A DNA stretch of 64,000 nt from Emergencia sp. 1XD21-10 (GCF_009936045.1 NZ_QWEQ01000004.1:62001-126000); one strand, 5' to 3'. Positions 35,692 to 43,987 are shown, counted from the first letter of the stretch. The notes: a model not told the origin generated them from the letters alone. Program-made: numbers and translations.

Positions 35692-38600
35692 TTACTCCAT
35701 TTCTATCTCTCCATTACTTTGAATTGCCTGTTGCAGCCGTTCATATTCTCTCAAGTTGTTATATCGTTCATGCTCACGATGCAGTGTTCTTTGCAGCCAG
35801 ATAAGTGCGCTTTTCAAATCGGCATTTTGCTTATGATAACCGCTTCTTCGTCCCAAAGCAGATTTCTGATTCAGGTAATTTAAGGTTTCCGCTGCATAGG
35901 GATTACCTTTCTCCGCAGATTCCTCCAGATAAGCAATCGCTTTCTCGTAATCCATTTCTGTTCCTCGTCCTCTTAAATACATGGACCCAATCCGGTAGCA
36001 GATAAATGCGTCCTTATTTTCCATCTGCAGAAATTGCTCTAGTGCCTTTGCGTAATATTCCGATGAACGAGCTAAGTTTGCTGTCGTCACCTCTCCTTTT
36101 TCATAAATGCTTCCCAAATCATATTGAGCATAAGGGTTGCCCTCATCGGCAGCTCGCTTAAGGTACAGTAAAGCCTTTGTTATATTTTTTTCAATCCCCT
36201 TTTCCGGTATGCCGTTTAAGTAGATTTTTCCTAACTGGTACATCGCAAGTATATGGTCCTGATCGGCTGCTTTCTCATAATAATCAATAGCGGCTTCATA
36301 GTTAATGTCAGTACCCTGCCCTTTTTCATACATTTTAGCAATTTGATAATGCAGCCACGCATCTTTATCTTCAACTTCCAGATACTGTGCCAGCGCTTTT
36401 TTATAATGGCTGTATGCTTCTTCCAAATCAGCTTCAACAATCTCACCTCGCTCATAAATCTGCCCCAGCTGATATGCCGCATACGCATTCCCTTTTTCCG
36501 CTTTTTTTAAGTAAGTAATACCTTTTTCTACATCTCTGTACGGGTTATCCTGGTGAAGATACAGTTGCCCTAATTGATACAATGCGAATAAATTGTCATT
36601 CTCCGCCGCTTTTTCCAAATACTCGCCTGCTTTTTCATAGTCAATAGTTGTCCCTTTTCCTTTTAAGTACATAATTCCGATTCGATAACAGGTAATTTCG
36701 TCTTTAGGTTCTACCTGCAGAAAGTTTTCCAATGCCTTTTTGTAATTATCATAGGAACGCTCCGTATCGCTTTCTGTGATTTCCCCTCTTTCATAGATGC
36801 TGCCCAATTGATACTGTGCATAAGGATTATCTCTTTCTGCAGCCAGGGCAAAATACCGTAAGGATTGTTCTGTATCTTTTTCAATATTTTCGCCTGACAC
36901 ACCATGCAGATAGATTTTACCTAGTTGATACATGGCAAGTGCGTTGTCCTGCTCTGCAGCTTTCTGATAGTATTTGATAGCTTCCTGATAGCTTCTTTCA
37001 GTTCCCTGACCATTTTTATACATTGTAGCGATTCGATAATATAGCGCTGCATCTTTATCATCACTTTCCAGATACTCTGCCAGTGCCTTTTTATAATAGC
37101 TGTATGTTTCTTCCGGATCAGCTTCGACAATCTCTCCTCGTTCATAAATCTGCCCCAGCTGATAGACGGCATATACATTTCCCTCTTCTGCGGCTCTCTG
37201 CAGGTATGCCAGTCCTTTTTCAATATTCCGGCTTGGGTTATTTTCACTGAGATAATGTTTTCCAAGCTGATATATCGCAAGTATGTTATTTAGATCTGCT
37301 GCTTCTTCCAAATATTCCTCCGCTTTCGTATAATCAATAGCGGTTCCCTTTCCATTCAAGTACATTGTGCCGATCCGATAAAGCATATTGTCATCCTTGT
37401 CTTCAAGAGATTCAAATATCTCCAATGCACTTTTATAATTGGCATAAGACATCTCTGCATTTTTTTCTGTGACTTCTCCCTGGGCATAAATTTGTCCTAA
37501 TTTATACTGAGCATAGGGATTCTCCTGTGCTGCAGACGCCCTGTAATAGCTCAATGCTGCATCAATATCTCTTTCCACCCCTTTCCCCTGCAAATATAAA
37601 TTTCCCATTAAATATTGAGCATAAGAGTGTCCTTCATCTGCAGCCGTCTGTAAAAATTCAGCTGCAGTTTCTGCATCTACGGGAGTTCCTTGTCCATATA
37701 AATACTGTTTTCCGATACGGTAAGAGCAATATTTCAAATTGCTCTCCAGCAGCGTTGTAAATCCCTCCAGCGAGTGCTTATAATACTCCTGAGCAATTTC
37801 TTCATCGGCTTCTATACCTCTGCCAAAGTGATACATATTACCTATTTCGCAAATAGCCAGGACATTTCCTTTATCAGCCAGACGGGACAGTCCCTGAAAA
37901 GCCCGCTTATAATCTTTCGATTTATAAATCAATTTCATGACATTGCTATAACCGTCTTTCCAGTCAATATAATAATCCGCTGCATTGATTGTCAGTGTTT
38001 TATCTGCAAGGTCGATTTCCTCAAGCTGTTCAGGAAAGTTTTCTTCGGAGAACTCCGGTTCTTGTTCCGGTTCTGGTATATCATCTGCATCAGGCACAAA
38101 ATCTAGCTCCGGTTCTATTTCTCGTTCAGCTGGCAGATTTCTCTGCTCTTTTAGATAGGTTTTCGCTTGTGTTAAAATTTGATTCCCCATACGATACATC
38201 AAATCCTGCAGCTTGTCCTCCATATAGCTATTGTCTTCGCCGCCATACGCCCGCTTATAGTAGTTTTCTCGCTCATATAGTTTTTCTATCAACTCCGCAT
38301 AATCATCTTTATGATACTTCTCAATATACATCAAACTAAGCTGGTCAATTTCACTTCTTAATGGCTTCATTGCGTTGTTTTTATAGTTGCAGATACCAAG
38401 ATTATCCGGAAGCGACCTGCAGAGATTTATGAATCCCTCTCTAAAAGCTGCATCATCGTATAAGCTGGTGTCTTTCATTCTTTCCAGTATACGCTGCCTT
38501 ATCAACTGATTGATTTCTTTATTGACCGTTTTATCCTGGTCTAGTTCCCGAACCACTGCACGCTTTGCAGCCCTTAAACTGCTTTCTTTGAATTTGCCAA

Positions 38601-39279
38601 CATATTCTTCTTCCATTTTGATATTCCCATTTTCATCAAGAATGGGAATTCGCTCCATCTGCCCGGTTTCAGGATTTTCTCTTTTTGCATACTGCCATTT
38701 TCCATCAATCTGCGTTTTCTCATATTGGGCGTACAGTTTCTTTCGCCTTTCCGGATACGGCTCTACGGTCCCAACATGGACATGGATATTGTCAGTATTA
38801 TAATGTATAGCTGCGGTCCACACTCCGTTTGATAATTCCTCTTTTTCAAGCATTTCGTTAATGGCACATCTTGCCGCATTTTTTAATCTTTTTTCATCAA
38901 GCTGTCCAGTTTCCACATCGTAAATGTTGACACTCTGCAGCCATTCATTATCGAAAGACAAAACAGTCTGCCACAAAAGGCTGCCATTATCCTGAGCCGT
39001 CTTAAATTCAGTTTTTAATTGTGCAACCTCTTCTTCGTCTGCAAGATTTGAATTATTCGTAAACAGCCCCGAGATTTTTTCCGGCTCTGCATAGTTCATC
39101 TCCTCTGTTTTTAATGGATTGCCCATGTAATCCATATATCCTGCAAAAATATCAAACTCTTTAAGGTGCTTCTTTTTCACTGCCCCAGGTCTATCCATAT
39201 ATCTTATATAACCCGAAAAATACTTTTCATCAGGCGGGCAGAATGTATTTACCACCACTACACCCGGCGTATTGCTCAA
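35692..39279 (-). CDS. MobP-type relaxase fused to a long Sel1-repeat tail
   Basis: 1195 residues. The N-terminal ~400 residues form a relaxase of the MobP2/MobL-like kind that nicks oriT and leads the strand into the recipient. The metal-binding histidines are in AAIHYNTDNIHVHVG (His159, 166, 168), and a candidate nucleophile tyrosine lies in SGYIRYMDRPGA near the start. From about 475 to 1130 there are some 18-20 Sel1-type (SLR) helix-turn-helix repeats (AxYQLGxIYxxGE and YRIGxMYxxGKGT types, about 36 residues each), a protein-binding scaffold. The start is a TTG at 39279 with AAAGGAGG. Two small DNA-binding-like genes precede it. Confidence 0.88.
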   Translation of the reverse strand: MSNTPGVVVVNTFCPPDEKYFSGYIRYMDRPGAVKKKHLKEFDIFAGYMDYMGNPLKTEEMNYAEPEKISGLFTNNSNLADEEEVAQLKTEFKTAQDNGSLLWQTVLSFDNEWLQSVNIYDVETGQLDEKRLKNAARCAINEMLEKEELSNGVWTAAIHYNTDNIHVHVGTVEPYPERRKKLYAQYEKTQIDGKWQYAKRENPETGQMERIPILDENGNIKMEEEYVGKFKESSLRAAKRAVVRELDQDKTVNKEINQLIRQRILERMKDTSLYDDAAFREGFINLCRSLPDNLGICNYKNNAMKPLRSEIDQLSLMYIEKYHKDDYAELIEKLYERENYYKRAYGGEDNSYMEDKLQDLMYRMGNQILTQAKTYLKEQRNLPAEREIEPELDFVPDADDIPEPEQEPEFSEENFPEQLEEIDLADKTLTINAADYYIDWKDGYSNVMKLIYKSKDYKRAFQGLSRLADKGNVLAICEIGNMYHFGRGIEADEEIAQEYYKHSLEGFTTLLESNLKYCSYRIGKQYLYGQGTPVDAETAAEFLQTAADEGHSYAQYLMGNLYLQGKGVERDIDAALSYYRASAAQENPYAQYKLGQIYAQGEVTEKNAEMSYANYKSALEIFESLEDKDDNMLYRIGTMYLNGKGTAIDYTKAEEYLEEAADLNNILAIYQLGKHYLSENNPSRNIEKGLAYLQRAAEEGNVYAVYQLGQIYERGEIVEADPEETYSYYKKALAEYLESDDKDAALYYRIATMYKNGQGTERSYQEAIKYYQKAAEQDNALAMYQLGKIYLHGVSGENIEKDTEQSLRYFALAAERDNPYAQYQLGSIYERGEITESDTERSYDNYKKALENFLQVEPKDEITCYRIGIMYLKGKGTTIDYEKAGEYLEKAAENDNLFALYQLGQLYLHQDNPYRDVEKGITYLKKAEKGNAYAAYQLGQIYERGEIVEADLEEAYSHYKKALAQYLEVEDKDAWLHYQIAKMYEKGQGTDINYEAAIDYYEKAADQDHILAMYQLGKIYLNGIPEKGIEKNITKALLYLKRAADEGNPYAQYDLGSIYEKGEVTTANLARSSEYYAKALEQFLQMENKDAFICYRIGSMYLRGRGTEMDYEKAIAYLEESAEKGNPYAAETLNYLNQKSALGRRSGYHKQNADLKSALIWLQRTLHREHERYNNLREYERLQQAIQSNGEIEME

Positions 39280-39321
39280 CCTTACTCCCTCCTTTTCTCT
39301 TTACGACAGAACTTTACAAAG

Positions 39322-39594
39322 TTAATGTTCAATGGTCTGCTGAAGTTCTTCCAGCACACTGACCAGCCTTTGCATTAACATCTGGAAATCTTCATGGTCC
39401 AGCCTGTATAATTTGACAATATCATCTACAAAGTCCCTGTATTTATTGTCGATATTTTCGATGCTGTTTTTATTCGCATGGCTGTCCAAAATAGAATTTA
39501 TCAGTACATTGATACTTACTTTTTTCCGCTTAGCCTCTGCTTTCAAATAGCTGTAAGTTCTTGCATCAATCTGCTTTATGCAATAAGAAATCAT
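39322..39594 (-). CDS. Ribbon-helix-helix-like relaxosome accessory protein
   Basis: 90 residues. The opening CIKQIDARTYSYLKAEAKRKKVSINVLINSIL has the strand-helix-helix pattern of MobC/Arc-type DNA-binding proteins; the rest is a helical tail. It starts within the stop of the preceding gene (ATGA) and precedes the relaxase by 42 nt. Probably helps the relaxase open oriT; family assignment is by pattern only. Confidence 0.65.
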   Translation of the reverse strand: MISYCIKQIDARTYSYLKAEAKRKKVSINVLINSILDSHANKNSIENIDNKYRDFVDDIVKLYRLDHEDFQMLMQRLVSVLEELQQTIEH

Positions 39595-39986
39595 TTTCTT
39601 CTATTCCTCCCATCATCTTTTATTTGTTTTGCCCTGGCTATTTTTTTCTGCAGAGCCTCTCTTGACTGATGAATCACCGGCGAGCAGCTGCTGTCTACAG
39701 GATAGTTATACGGGTATCCGTACTCCATTAAAATCGTATTAAGGGCATCAAGTATAATCTGCGTATTCTGGTCTGCAGCTCTCGATGCGGCAGCTGCTGC
39801 AGCAAGAGGACCGGCAAGCTCTCTCAAAACCCGCTGGGCAATTCTTTCTTCCTGCTCTTCTCGCCGACTGTACTGGTTAATCAGGAATTCTACCGCTGCA
39901 TTTTCTGTCTTAATCTGCATTTCCTCCATTACCTGACGGATAATTTTTAAGGATTTTTCAGACAGGACATAGTGTTTATGTATCAA
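39591..39986 (-). CDS. Small DNA-binding-like protein, first gene of the relaxase operon
   Basis: 131 residues. The N-terminal HYVLSEKSLKIIRQVMEEM..ENAAVEFLINQYS again resembles a ribbon-helix-helix module, followed by an alanine-rich helix (LAGPLAAAAAASRAA). The start is a TTG at 39986 with GAGGTG 5 nt upstream. It lies directly beside the candidate oriT and is the best candidate for an oriT-binding or autoregulatory protein. Confidence 0.65.
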   Translation of the reverse strand: MIHKHYVLSEKSLKIIRQVMEEMQIKTENAAVEFLINQYSRREEQEERIAQRVLRELAGPLAAAAAASRAADQNTQIILDALNTILMEYGYPYNYPVDSSCSPVIHQSREALQKKIARAKQIKDDGRNRRK

Positions 39987-40044
39987 AATATCACCTCTTT
40001 CCTCTGAATATTGATGTTCAAAAACTGTACATATCTATCTAAAA

Positions 40045-40107
40045 GTGATACCACCAAAAAACGCCCGGAAATCCTTTGGCACTGCCAAAGTATCACACCT
40101 GTGATAC
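40045..40107. other. Candidate origin of transfer (oriT)
   Basis: Two palindromes abut: CTTTGGCACTGCCAAAG (40074-40090, 8-bp arms) and GTATCACACCTGTGATAC (40090-40107, 8-bp arms). The half-site GTGATACCA at 40101 is repeated directly at 40045. They sit in the gene-free gap 39987-40201 at the head of the relaxase operon, the usual place for oriT. The nick site is not identified; an operator for the adjacent RHH-like proteins is the alternative. Confidence 0.6.
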
Positions 40108-40201
40108 CAGATTTCCCTTATGCTCTTTCCACTGCAATCGAAGAAACGAGAGGACGAGTTTCCACCGATAGGAGGAAGCTGGGAGGAGATGGGTTCATAC
40201 A

Positions 40202-40633
40202 TCATTTCGCAGCCACCTCTCTCATAATGAAGTTAAGAAGATGCTGGGTCAGCGGGATTTCTTTTTGGAATTGAGGACGGTAAACAGGATTCCATCGACC
40301 GCCTTCTTCGACCGTAATGACACCAACATATTTGGCATCATCGAGAATATTTTTATAACGCCCCATTATGAGATTTTCCTTTTCTGCCGGAACTACGATC
40401 CAGCTTTTATTGCAGTATTTCAAATTTCCTTTTGCCTGCAAAATCACCTTTTTAATGTCATCTAGCTTAAATTCAAAGGCATTGATTTGAAAATTCTCCT
40501 GGAATTTTTCTATTGTCAGTAAATCAATGCTGCCGGTTCGCACCGGTGCTTCAAACTGGTAGCGAACCGCCCGATGATTGTAGTTGTAGTTCTCCCAAAA
40601 CTTATCCCTTAATTCTTTTTCTGTTAAAAACAT
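40202..40633 (-). CDS. PD-(D/E)XK nuclease-like protein
   Basis: 143 residues. TGSIDLLTIEKF and, 15-20 residues later, NAFEFKLDDIKKVILQAKGNLKYCNKSWIVVP give the D...ExK spacing of the PD-(D/E)XK fold (Asp near 37, Glu-x-Lys near 54-56). The second block also resembles MmcB-type repair nucleases. It lies between the ssDNA-binding-like gene and oriT. A role in DNA processing or defence during transfer is possible but not shown. Confidence 0.6.
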   Translation of the reverse strand: MFLTEKELRDKFWENYNYNHRAVRYQFEAPVRTGSIDLLTIEKFQENFQINAFEFKLDDIKKVILQAKGNLKYCNKSWIVVPAEKENLIMGRYKNILDDAKYVGVITVEEGGRWNPVYRPQFQKEIPLTQHLLNFIMREVAAK

Positions 40634-40669
40634 ATCTGCTCCTATTCTTTATTGTTCACTGTACCAAAA

Positions 40670-40690
40670 GGAGTGCCTTTTCGGCACTCC
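40670..40690 (-). terminator. Terminator of the ICE accessory operon
   Basis: GGAGTGCC (40670-40677), loop TTTTC, GGCACTCC (40683-40690). On the minus strand CTTTTGG follows. It lies 13 nt after the ssDNA-binding-like gene. Confidence 0.8.
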
Positions 40691-40703
40691 CAACCATTCT
40701 CAT

Positions 40704-41012
40704 TTATTCTGCTGATTCAAACTCTGCATCTTCTTCAAAGTCAAAGATTGTAACATTGACATAAAGCCTTTTTGTTTTTTTGATGTAATTATTTTCGACC
40801 TTGCCGCTAGTAATAATAATTCTATCCTTATCTACAAGATTTAAGGCATTTTCATAAGCATCGCCCACAAATCTTGCTCTCCATGAGCAGTAACGATTGT
40901 TACCGTCTTTGTCTTTTCCCTCAAAGGTACTGATAGTCGCAATAACGGTATCCTTTCGATTTTCTTCGATTTTTGCATCAAATACTGTTGCTTTTGTTTC
41001 TCCTAATTTCAT
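40704..41012 (-). CDS. OB-fold, single-stranded-DNA-binding-like protein
   Basis: 102 residues. The strand-rich pattern ATVFDAKIEENRKDTVIATISTFEGKD..CSWRARFVGDAYENALNLVDKDRIIITSGKVENNYIKKTKRLYVNVTIFDFEED, with an acidic tail, is like SSB-type OB folds. ATG 41012 is preceded by AGAGG; a longer frame starts in the leader hairpin and has no site. It could protect the transferred strand after entry. Confidence 0.65.
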   Translation of the reverse strand: MKLGETKATVFDAKIEENRKDTVIATISTFEGKDKDGNNRYCSWRARFVGDAYENALNLVDKDRIIITSGKVENNYIKKTKRLYVNVTIFDFEEDAEFESAE

Positions 41013-41030
41013 GTTATTCCTCTCTTTCTG

Positions 41031-41054
41031 CCGGAGATTCACCGCCCCGGCTCG
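41031..41054 (-). other. GC-rich leader hairpin, copy 1
   Basis: On the minus strand CGAGCCGGGGCGGTGAATCT is followed by CCGGC, giving a 7-bp GC stem just before the ribosome binding site of the OB-fold gene. Nearly the same sequence lies at 41592-41616 before another gene. Confidence 0.6.
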
Positions 41055-41066
41055 ATCTGATTAGTA

Positions 41067-41306
41067 TTAAATGATTTTGATGGCTTCGATACTGTCTATG
41101 TATTTTGTTTCCTCGCCGTCTTCGTCGACTTCTACTTCGCTTATAAGTACATACGGGCTATACTTTTCTTTTTCTCTTACTGTAAAATTTCTTGATTCTT
41201 CTATCGCTCTTTCGTCGGCTGCAGTTCTTGCTTCTTCCAGCGTGTCATACACTTTTGTGTTAAATCCGTCTTCGCATTTCATCGTACAAATTATGTACTT
41301 TCTCAT
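41067..41306 (-). CDS. Hypothetical small ICE protein
   Basis: 79 residues, MRKYIICTMKC at the start, acidic throughout, with a strand-helix-strand pattern (TKVYDTLEEARTAADERAIEES) like short YodL/phage-type accessory proteins. Ribosome binding site AGAGGT 6 nt upstream. No motif that fixes a function. Confidence 0.7.
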   Translation of the reverse strand: MRKYIICTMKCEDGFNTKVYDTLEEARTAADERAIEESRNFTVREKEKYSPYVLISEVEVDEDGEETKYIDSIEAIKII

Positions 41307-41316
41307 TTTTTACCTC

Positions 41317-41577
41317 TTATTCTTTCTCCCGGCTCAATACTTCTCTCGCAACAGCTTCTAAACCTTTCAGCGTTATCATTCTTTCATGCCGAATTACAAG
41401 GCTTGATAAGTCTACAATGTTTGGATTATTAAATACAACCCAGTCGTTTTCGGATTCATATTCTGCCCAGCATTTCCCTGTTTCCTTGTTCATATATACG
41501 GAAAAACTATTTCCCAGCCTTGCAGAACTCCATGCCTTTGCATCTTCATAAGCTTCTTTTAATCCTATAATTTCCAT
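41317..41577 (-). CDS. Hypothetical small ICE protein
   Basis: 86 residues from ATG 41577, preceded by AAAGGAAA. The frame stays open for another 61 codons, but these cross the leader hairpin and a small gene in another frame, so I reject the longer form. EDAKAWSSARLGNSFSVYMNKETGKCWAEYESENDWVVF suggests a compact beta protein. Function unknown. Confidence 0.65.
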   Translation of the reverse strand: MEIIGLKEAYEDAKAWSSARLGNSFSVYMNKETGKCWAEYESENDWVVFNNPNIVDLSSLVIRHERMITLKGLEAVAREVLSREKE

Positions 41578-41591
41578 TTCTTTTCCTTTCC

Positions 41592-41613
41592 GCCGGGGAT
41601 TCACCGCCCCGGC
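41592..41613 (-). other. GC-rich leader hairpin, copy 2
   Basis: GCCGGGG (41592-41598) and CCCCGGC (41607-41613) around ATTCACCG; nearly identical to 41031-41054 and in the same place relative to a start codon. It could be a leader element or simply duplicated intergenic DNA. Confidence 0.65.
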
Positions 41614-41632
41614 TCGGTTTAGTATAGCTAGA

Positions 41633-41803
41633 TTATTTCTTGAGCTTTGGACATAATCCCAAGCCACCATCAATTTCAGGTACTCGTCTATAAGCTCCAG
41701 CGTGTTTGCACTCTTCTCTCTGATCGCACCTTGTACAGTCACACTGTACATATTCTGCATAAGTCATTTTCCACCCTGTTTTCTCAAACTCTTCCTTAGT
41801 CAT
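41633..41803 (-). CDS. Small cysteine-rich ICE protein (56 aa)
   Basis: Translated from ATG 41803 with AAAGGAG 9 nt upstream. 56 residues, opening MTKEEFEKTGWKMTYAEYV, then CDCTRCDQREECKHAG with four clustered cysteines and one more near the end. This looks like a small metal-binding (zinc) protein. It lies between the YdbC-like gene and the 86-residue gene in the same direction. Easily missed because of its size. Confidence 0.65.
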   Translation of the reverse strand: MTKEEFEKTGWKMTYAEYVQCDCTRCDQREECKHAGAYRRVPEIDGGLGLCPKLKK

Positions 41804-41884
41804 CTTATTCTCTCCTTTCTGTGAACACTCTACGGCATAAAGTGAAGTCTTGATGTATCCAGCGGGGCAGATGCCCCACTGCTT

Positions 41885-42361
41885 TTACTCTTCCTTGCGA
41901 ACCCAGTCACCACAGCATTCCCAATGTACTTCTTTTATTTCTGCATTTGTACAAAAGTGCGTTTCTCTGTCATAGTAAACACAGTTAGAACAAGCTGGTC
42001 TATCTTTCTCCATTTTGGCACCACAGTTTGGACAGTAATCGGTTTCTCTATTATTTTTACAGCCACATTCAGAGCATCTGCACGATACTGAACCGTTGTC
42101 AAACCAATATCCTTGTCTTTCTTCCGCATCTTTGAAGTATAATTTAAGTGCATTATATAGATTCCAGCCTTCTTCATCTGTCAAAGTAATGCCCCGGCTC
42201 ATCTTCCGATGATTCTCTGACCATGCTCGTATGTCAAATTTGACCGGTTCGCCATTCCAGACTACCCGATTCAATTCTCTCTGCCAGCCCGATTCGCACT
42301 CCTGTAATACCGCTAACTGTCTTTCTACCTCGAAAGTAATTGTCTTGTCCTGTTTACTCAT
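41885..42361 (-). CDS. YdbC/PC4-like ssDNA-binding domain with zinc ribbons
   Basis: 158 residues. The N-terminal half (TITFEVERQLAVLQECESGWQRELNRVVWNGEPVKFDIRAWS, then MSRGITLTDEEGWNLYNAL) is the PC4-like fold of YdbC proteins, which bind single-stranded DNA. The C-terminal half has CRCSECGC..DYCPNCGAKM and CSNCVYYDRETHFCTN, two zinc-ribbon-like cysteine groups. ATG 42361 is preceded by AGGAGGAAA. The fusion is notable. It overlaps the preceding 48-codon gene by 8 nt. Confidence 0.8.
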   Translation of the reverse strand: MSKQDKTITFEVERQLAVLQECESGWQRELNRVVWNGEPVKFDIRAWSENHRKMSRGITLTDEEGWNLYNALKLYFKDAEERQGYWFDNGSVSCRCSECGCKNNRETDYCPNCGAKMEKDRPACSNCVYYDRETHFCTNAEIKEVHWECCGDWVRKEE

Positions 42362-42500
42362 GGTTCTTTTCCTCCTGCTTTTTTTCTTCCAGATCATTTG
42401 CTCTTTTTAGTTCCTTAGTCAACTTTTCAATCGCTGATACAAGCTCTGGCACAGTATACTGCGTGAAATTCTGTCCAGCTACAGTATCAAAGTAGTTCAT
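42354..42500 (-). CDS. 48-residue protein following structured leader A
   Basis: Starts at ATG 42500 with AAAGGAG upstream. Sequence MNYFDTVAGQNFTQYTVPEL, then a lysine/glutamate-rich helix ending in EEKKQEEKNHE. The frame is open far to the left, but that part reads the structured leader and is rejected. Its stop overlaps the YdbC-like gene, so it may serve as a coupling leader gene. Function unknown. Confidence 0.65.
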   Translation of the reverse strand: MNYFDTVAGQNFTQYTVPELVSAIEKLTKELKRANDLEEKKQEEKNHE

Positions 42501-42533
42501 TTTGCCATCTCCTTTCTGCGAGCACCCTGCGGT

Positions 42534-42704
42534 GTTCACTTTTGATAGTTGCGATAAGAGCCGCCCTGGCGGCGCACGAAAGCGACAATAAGGCATAGGG
42601 AGCAGACTTGCCGGTGGAGAAAATATCGCCGCAGGCGATATTTTACAACCGCTTGTCCCTTGCCGTTTGGAGCGAAGTGATATAATGAGCAACCAAAAGT
42701 GAAC
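42534..42704 (-). ncRNA. Structured leader element, copy A
   Basis: 171-nt element with nested helices (plus coordinates): P1 42534-42544/42694-42704, P1b 42548-42552/42689-42693, P2 hairpin 42560-42565/42568-42573, P3 42592-42595/42661-42664, P4 42597-42601/42656-42660, P5 42612-42615/42648-42651, P6 42620-42630/42634-42644. All match helices of copy B (44315-44478), but P2, P3, P4 and P6 differ in sequence while staying complementary. A short hairpin with T-run (42718-42731) lies just upstream on the transcript. The P1 arm GTTCAC can instead pair next to the ribosome binding site. Confidence 0.75.
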
Positions 42705-42746
42705 AGCAAAGATAAAAAGCTTCGTGAAGCTACCGTTTTCCCACCT

Positions 42747-42799
42747 GCAAATCTTTGGAGTTTCCAAAGATTTGCCCGGCTGCAGAACATTCTGCAGCC
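42747..42799 (-). other. Two perfect hairpins upstream of leader A
   Basis: GCAAATCTTTGGA/TCCAAAGATTTGC (42747-42775) and GGCTGCAGAA/TTCTGCAGCC (42778-42799). They follow the stop of the gene at 42820 on the minus strand and probably end that transcript, although no long T-run is present. With leader A they fill the gap 42501-42819. Confidence 0.65.
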
Positions 42800-42819
42800 G
42801 CAGCAAATGGGCTATATGC

Positions 42820-43278
42820 TTATACTGCCATTGAAGATAAAGGGGCAAACCACTCATCATCTCGATAATTTTTTTCAATAATCTCTGACGGAAATATGCC
42901 ACTATATTCTCTAATAAAATCGTCAATGGTATCTATAGCATTCACATAGCGATGGTGTACTTTGGTAATCAGTTCATCAGGATTTTTACCTAAATTACAG
43001 AAACAACTGGCATTCATGATAATAGCGGCAGGGTCATCGTATGTAATATCCTCTAACCATGCACTGTCTTTCGGGAAAATCGTATGGTCCATATCAAGAC
43101 AAAAATATTTCGCATTCCATAAATGCCCTTTTTGCCAAATCACTACCCGTGCAAAATCATCACTGATTTCACCATCTTTGCTTCCGATTTCTTCTAATTG
43201 TTTAATTATGCTTTCCGTAACTTCTCTAATAGAATTCAAATTGAATACTCCATTTTCATTTGTTCTATCTTTTTTCAT
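42820..43278 (-). CDS. Hypothetical ICE protein
   Basis: 152 residues, acidic, with LDMDHTIFPKDSAWLEDITYDDPAAIIMNASCF in the middle. The pattern does not fit a known family that I recognise. ATG 43278 is preceded by GAAAGGAATG. The gene stands alone between hairpins. Function unknown. Confidence 0.7.
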   Translation of the reverse strand: MKKDRTNENGVFNLNSIREVTESIIKQLEEIGSKDGEISDDFARVVIWQKGHLWNAKYFCLDMDHTIFPKDSAWLEDITYDDPAAIIMNASCFCNLGKNPDELITKVHHRYVNAIDTIDDFIREYSGIFPSEIIEKNYRDDEWFAPLSSMAV

Positions 43279-43379
43279 CGTTAAATTTCATTCCTTTCTG
43301 TAAATATCTCGTACTGCAAAATGAAAATTTTTGATGTATACGGCGGACATTTAGCCCGCCGCCCTCTTTACCATTGCTT

Positions 43380-43940
43380 TTAGGAATGGTATTCAAATTT
43401 CACAAGCCACTTTACTTTCGCTTTCTTCTTTTCTTTTAATTTCTCTTCTTTGATTCTGTTGTTATAGCAGTAAATCTTTTTATGAAATGATGCGATGCGT
43501 TCCAGTGTGCTTGCCGCTCTTAAATCTGTATGACACAATGGACATTGTTCTCCTCGCATCAGTTCCCTATTAAGCTTAGAGCCACATTGATGACAGCCGA
43601 TGTACTTTGCTTTTTGATTTCGGATAGAATGACTATTGATATACTCTTTTCGTCTTTCTAGGGTTTCAGATATTTTTTTGCGAAGTTCTGCAACCTTTGC
43701 CGAATCTTCAACTTCAGAGTAATCCAGGAATTTCACTGCAATGCCGTCATACCAGCCTTTATCAATTTGACTTATATACTCTTCTGCCATCTCGTAGGTA
43801 TCAAATACTTTTTCTGTAGGAACTCTGACTTCCTCTGTGCCGTAGCCATCTCCATGGTGTTCAATATAATCTCTAATATCCGCTGTTACCTGTTTCAGTG
43901 ACCATGTTACTGGATAAGTGTTATGTAAAATATTGTGCAT
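43380..43940 (-). CDS. Hypothetical ICE protein with zinc ribbon
   Basis: 186 residues from ATG 43940 with AAGGAGGAA. A central CHQCGSKLNRELMRGEQCPLC (C-x2-C, 13 residues, C-x2-C) is a zinc ribbon; the C-terminus is very lysine-rich (RIKEEKLKEKKKAKVKW), fitting nucleic-acid binding. The upstream gap carries the hairpin GGCGGGG/CCCCGCC at 43958-43977. Confidence 0.7.
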   Translation of the reverse strand: MHNILHNTYPVTWSLKQVTADIRDYIEHHGDGYGTEEVRVPTEKVFDTYEMAEEYISQIDKGWYDGIAVKFLDYSEVEDSAKVAELRKKISETLERRKEYINSHSIRNQKAKYIGCHQCGSKLNRELMRGEQCPLCHTDLRAASTLERIASFHKKIYCYNNRIKEEKLKEKKKAKVKWLVKFEYHS

Positions 43941-43987
43941 TTTTTCCTCCTTACTGTGGCGGGGAGAATTCCCCGCCATTCCCCCCC

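Noticed and set aside
41578-41760. N-terminal extension of the 86-residue protein
   Set aside because: It covers the leader hairpin and a small gene in another frame with its own ribosome binding site; AAAGGAAA precedes ATG 41577.
42501-42926. Long N-terminal extension of the 48-residue protein
   Set aside because: The extension reads through the structured leader; the ribosome binding site lies directly before ATG 42500.
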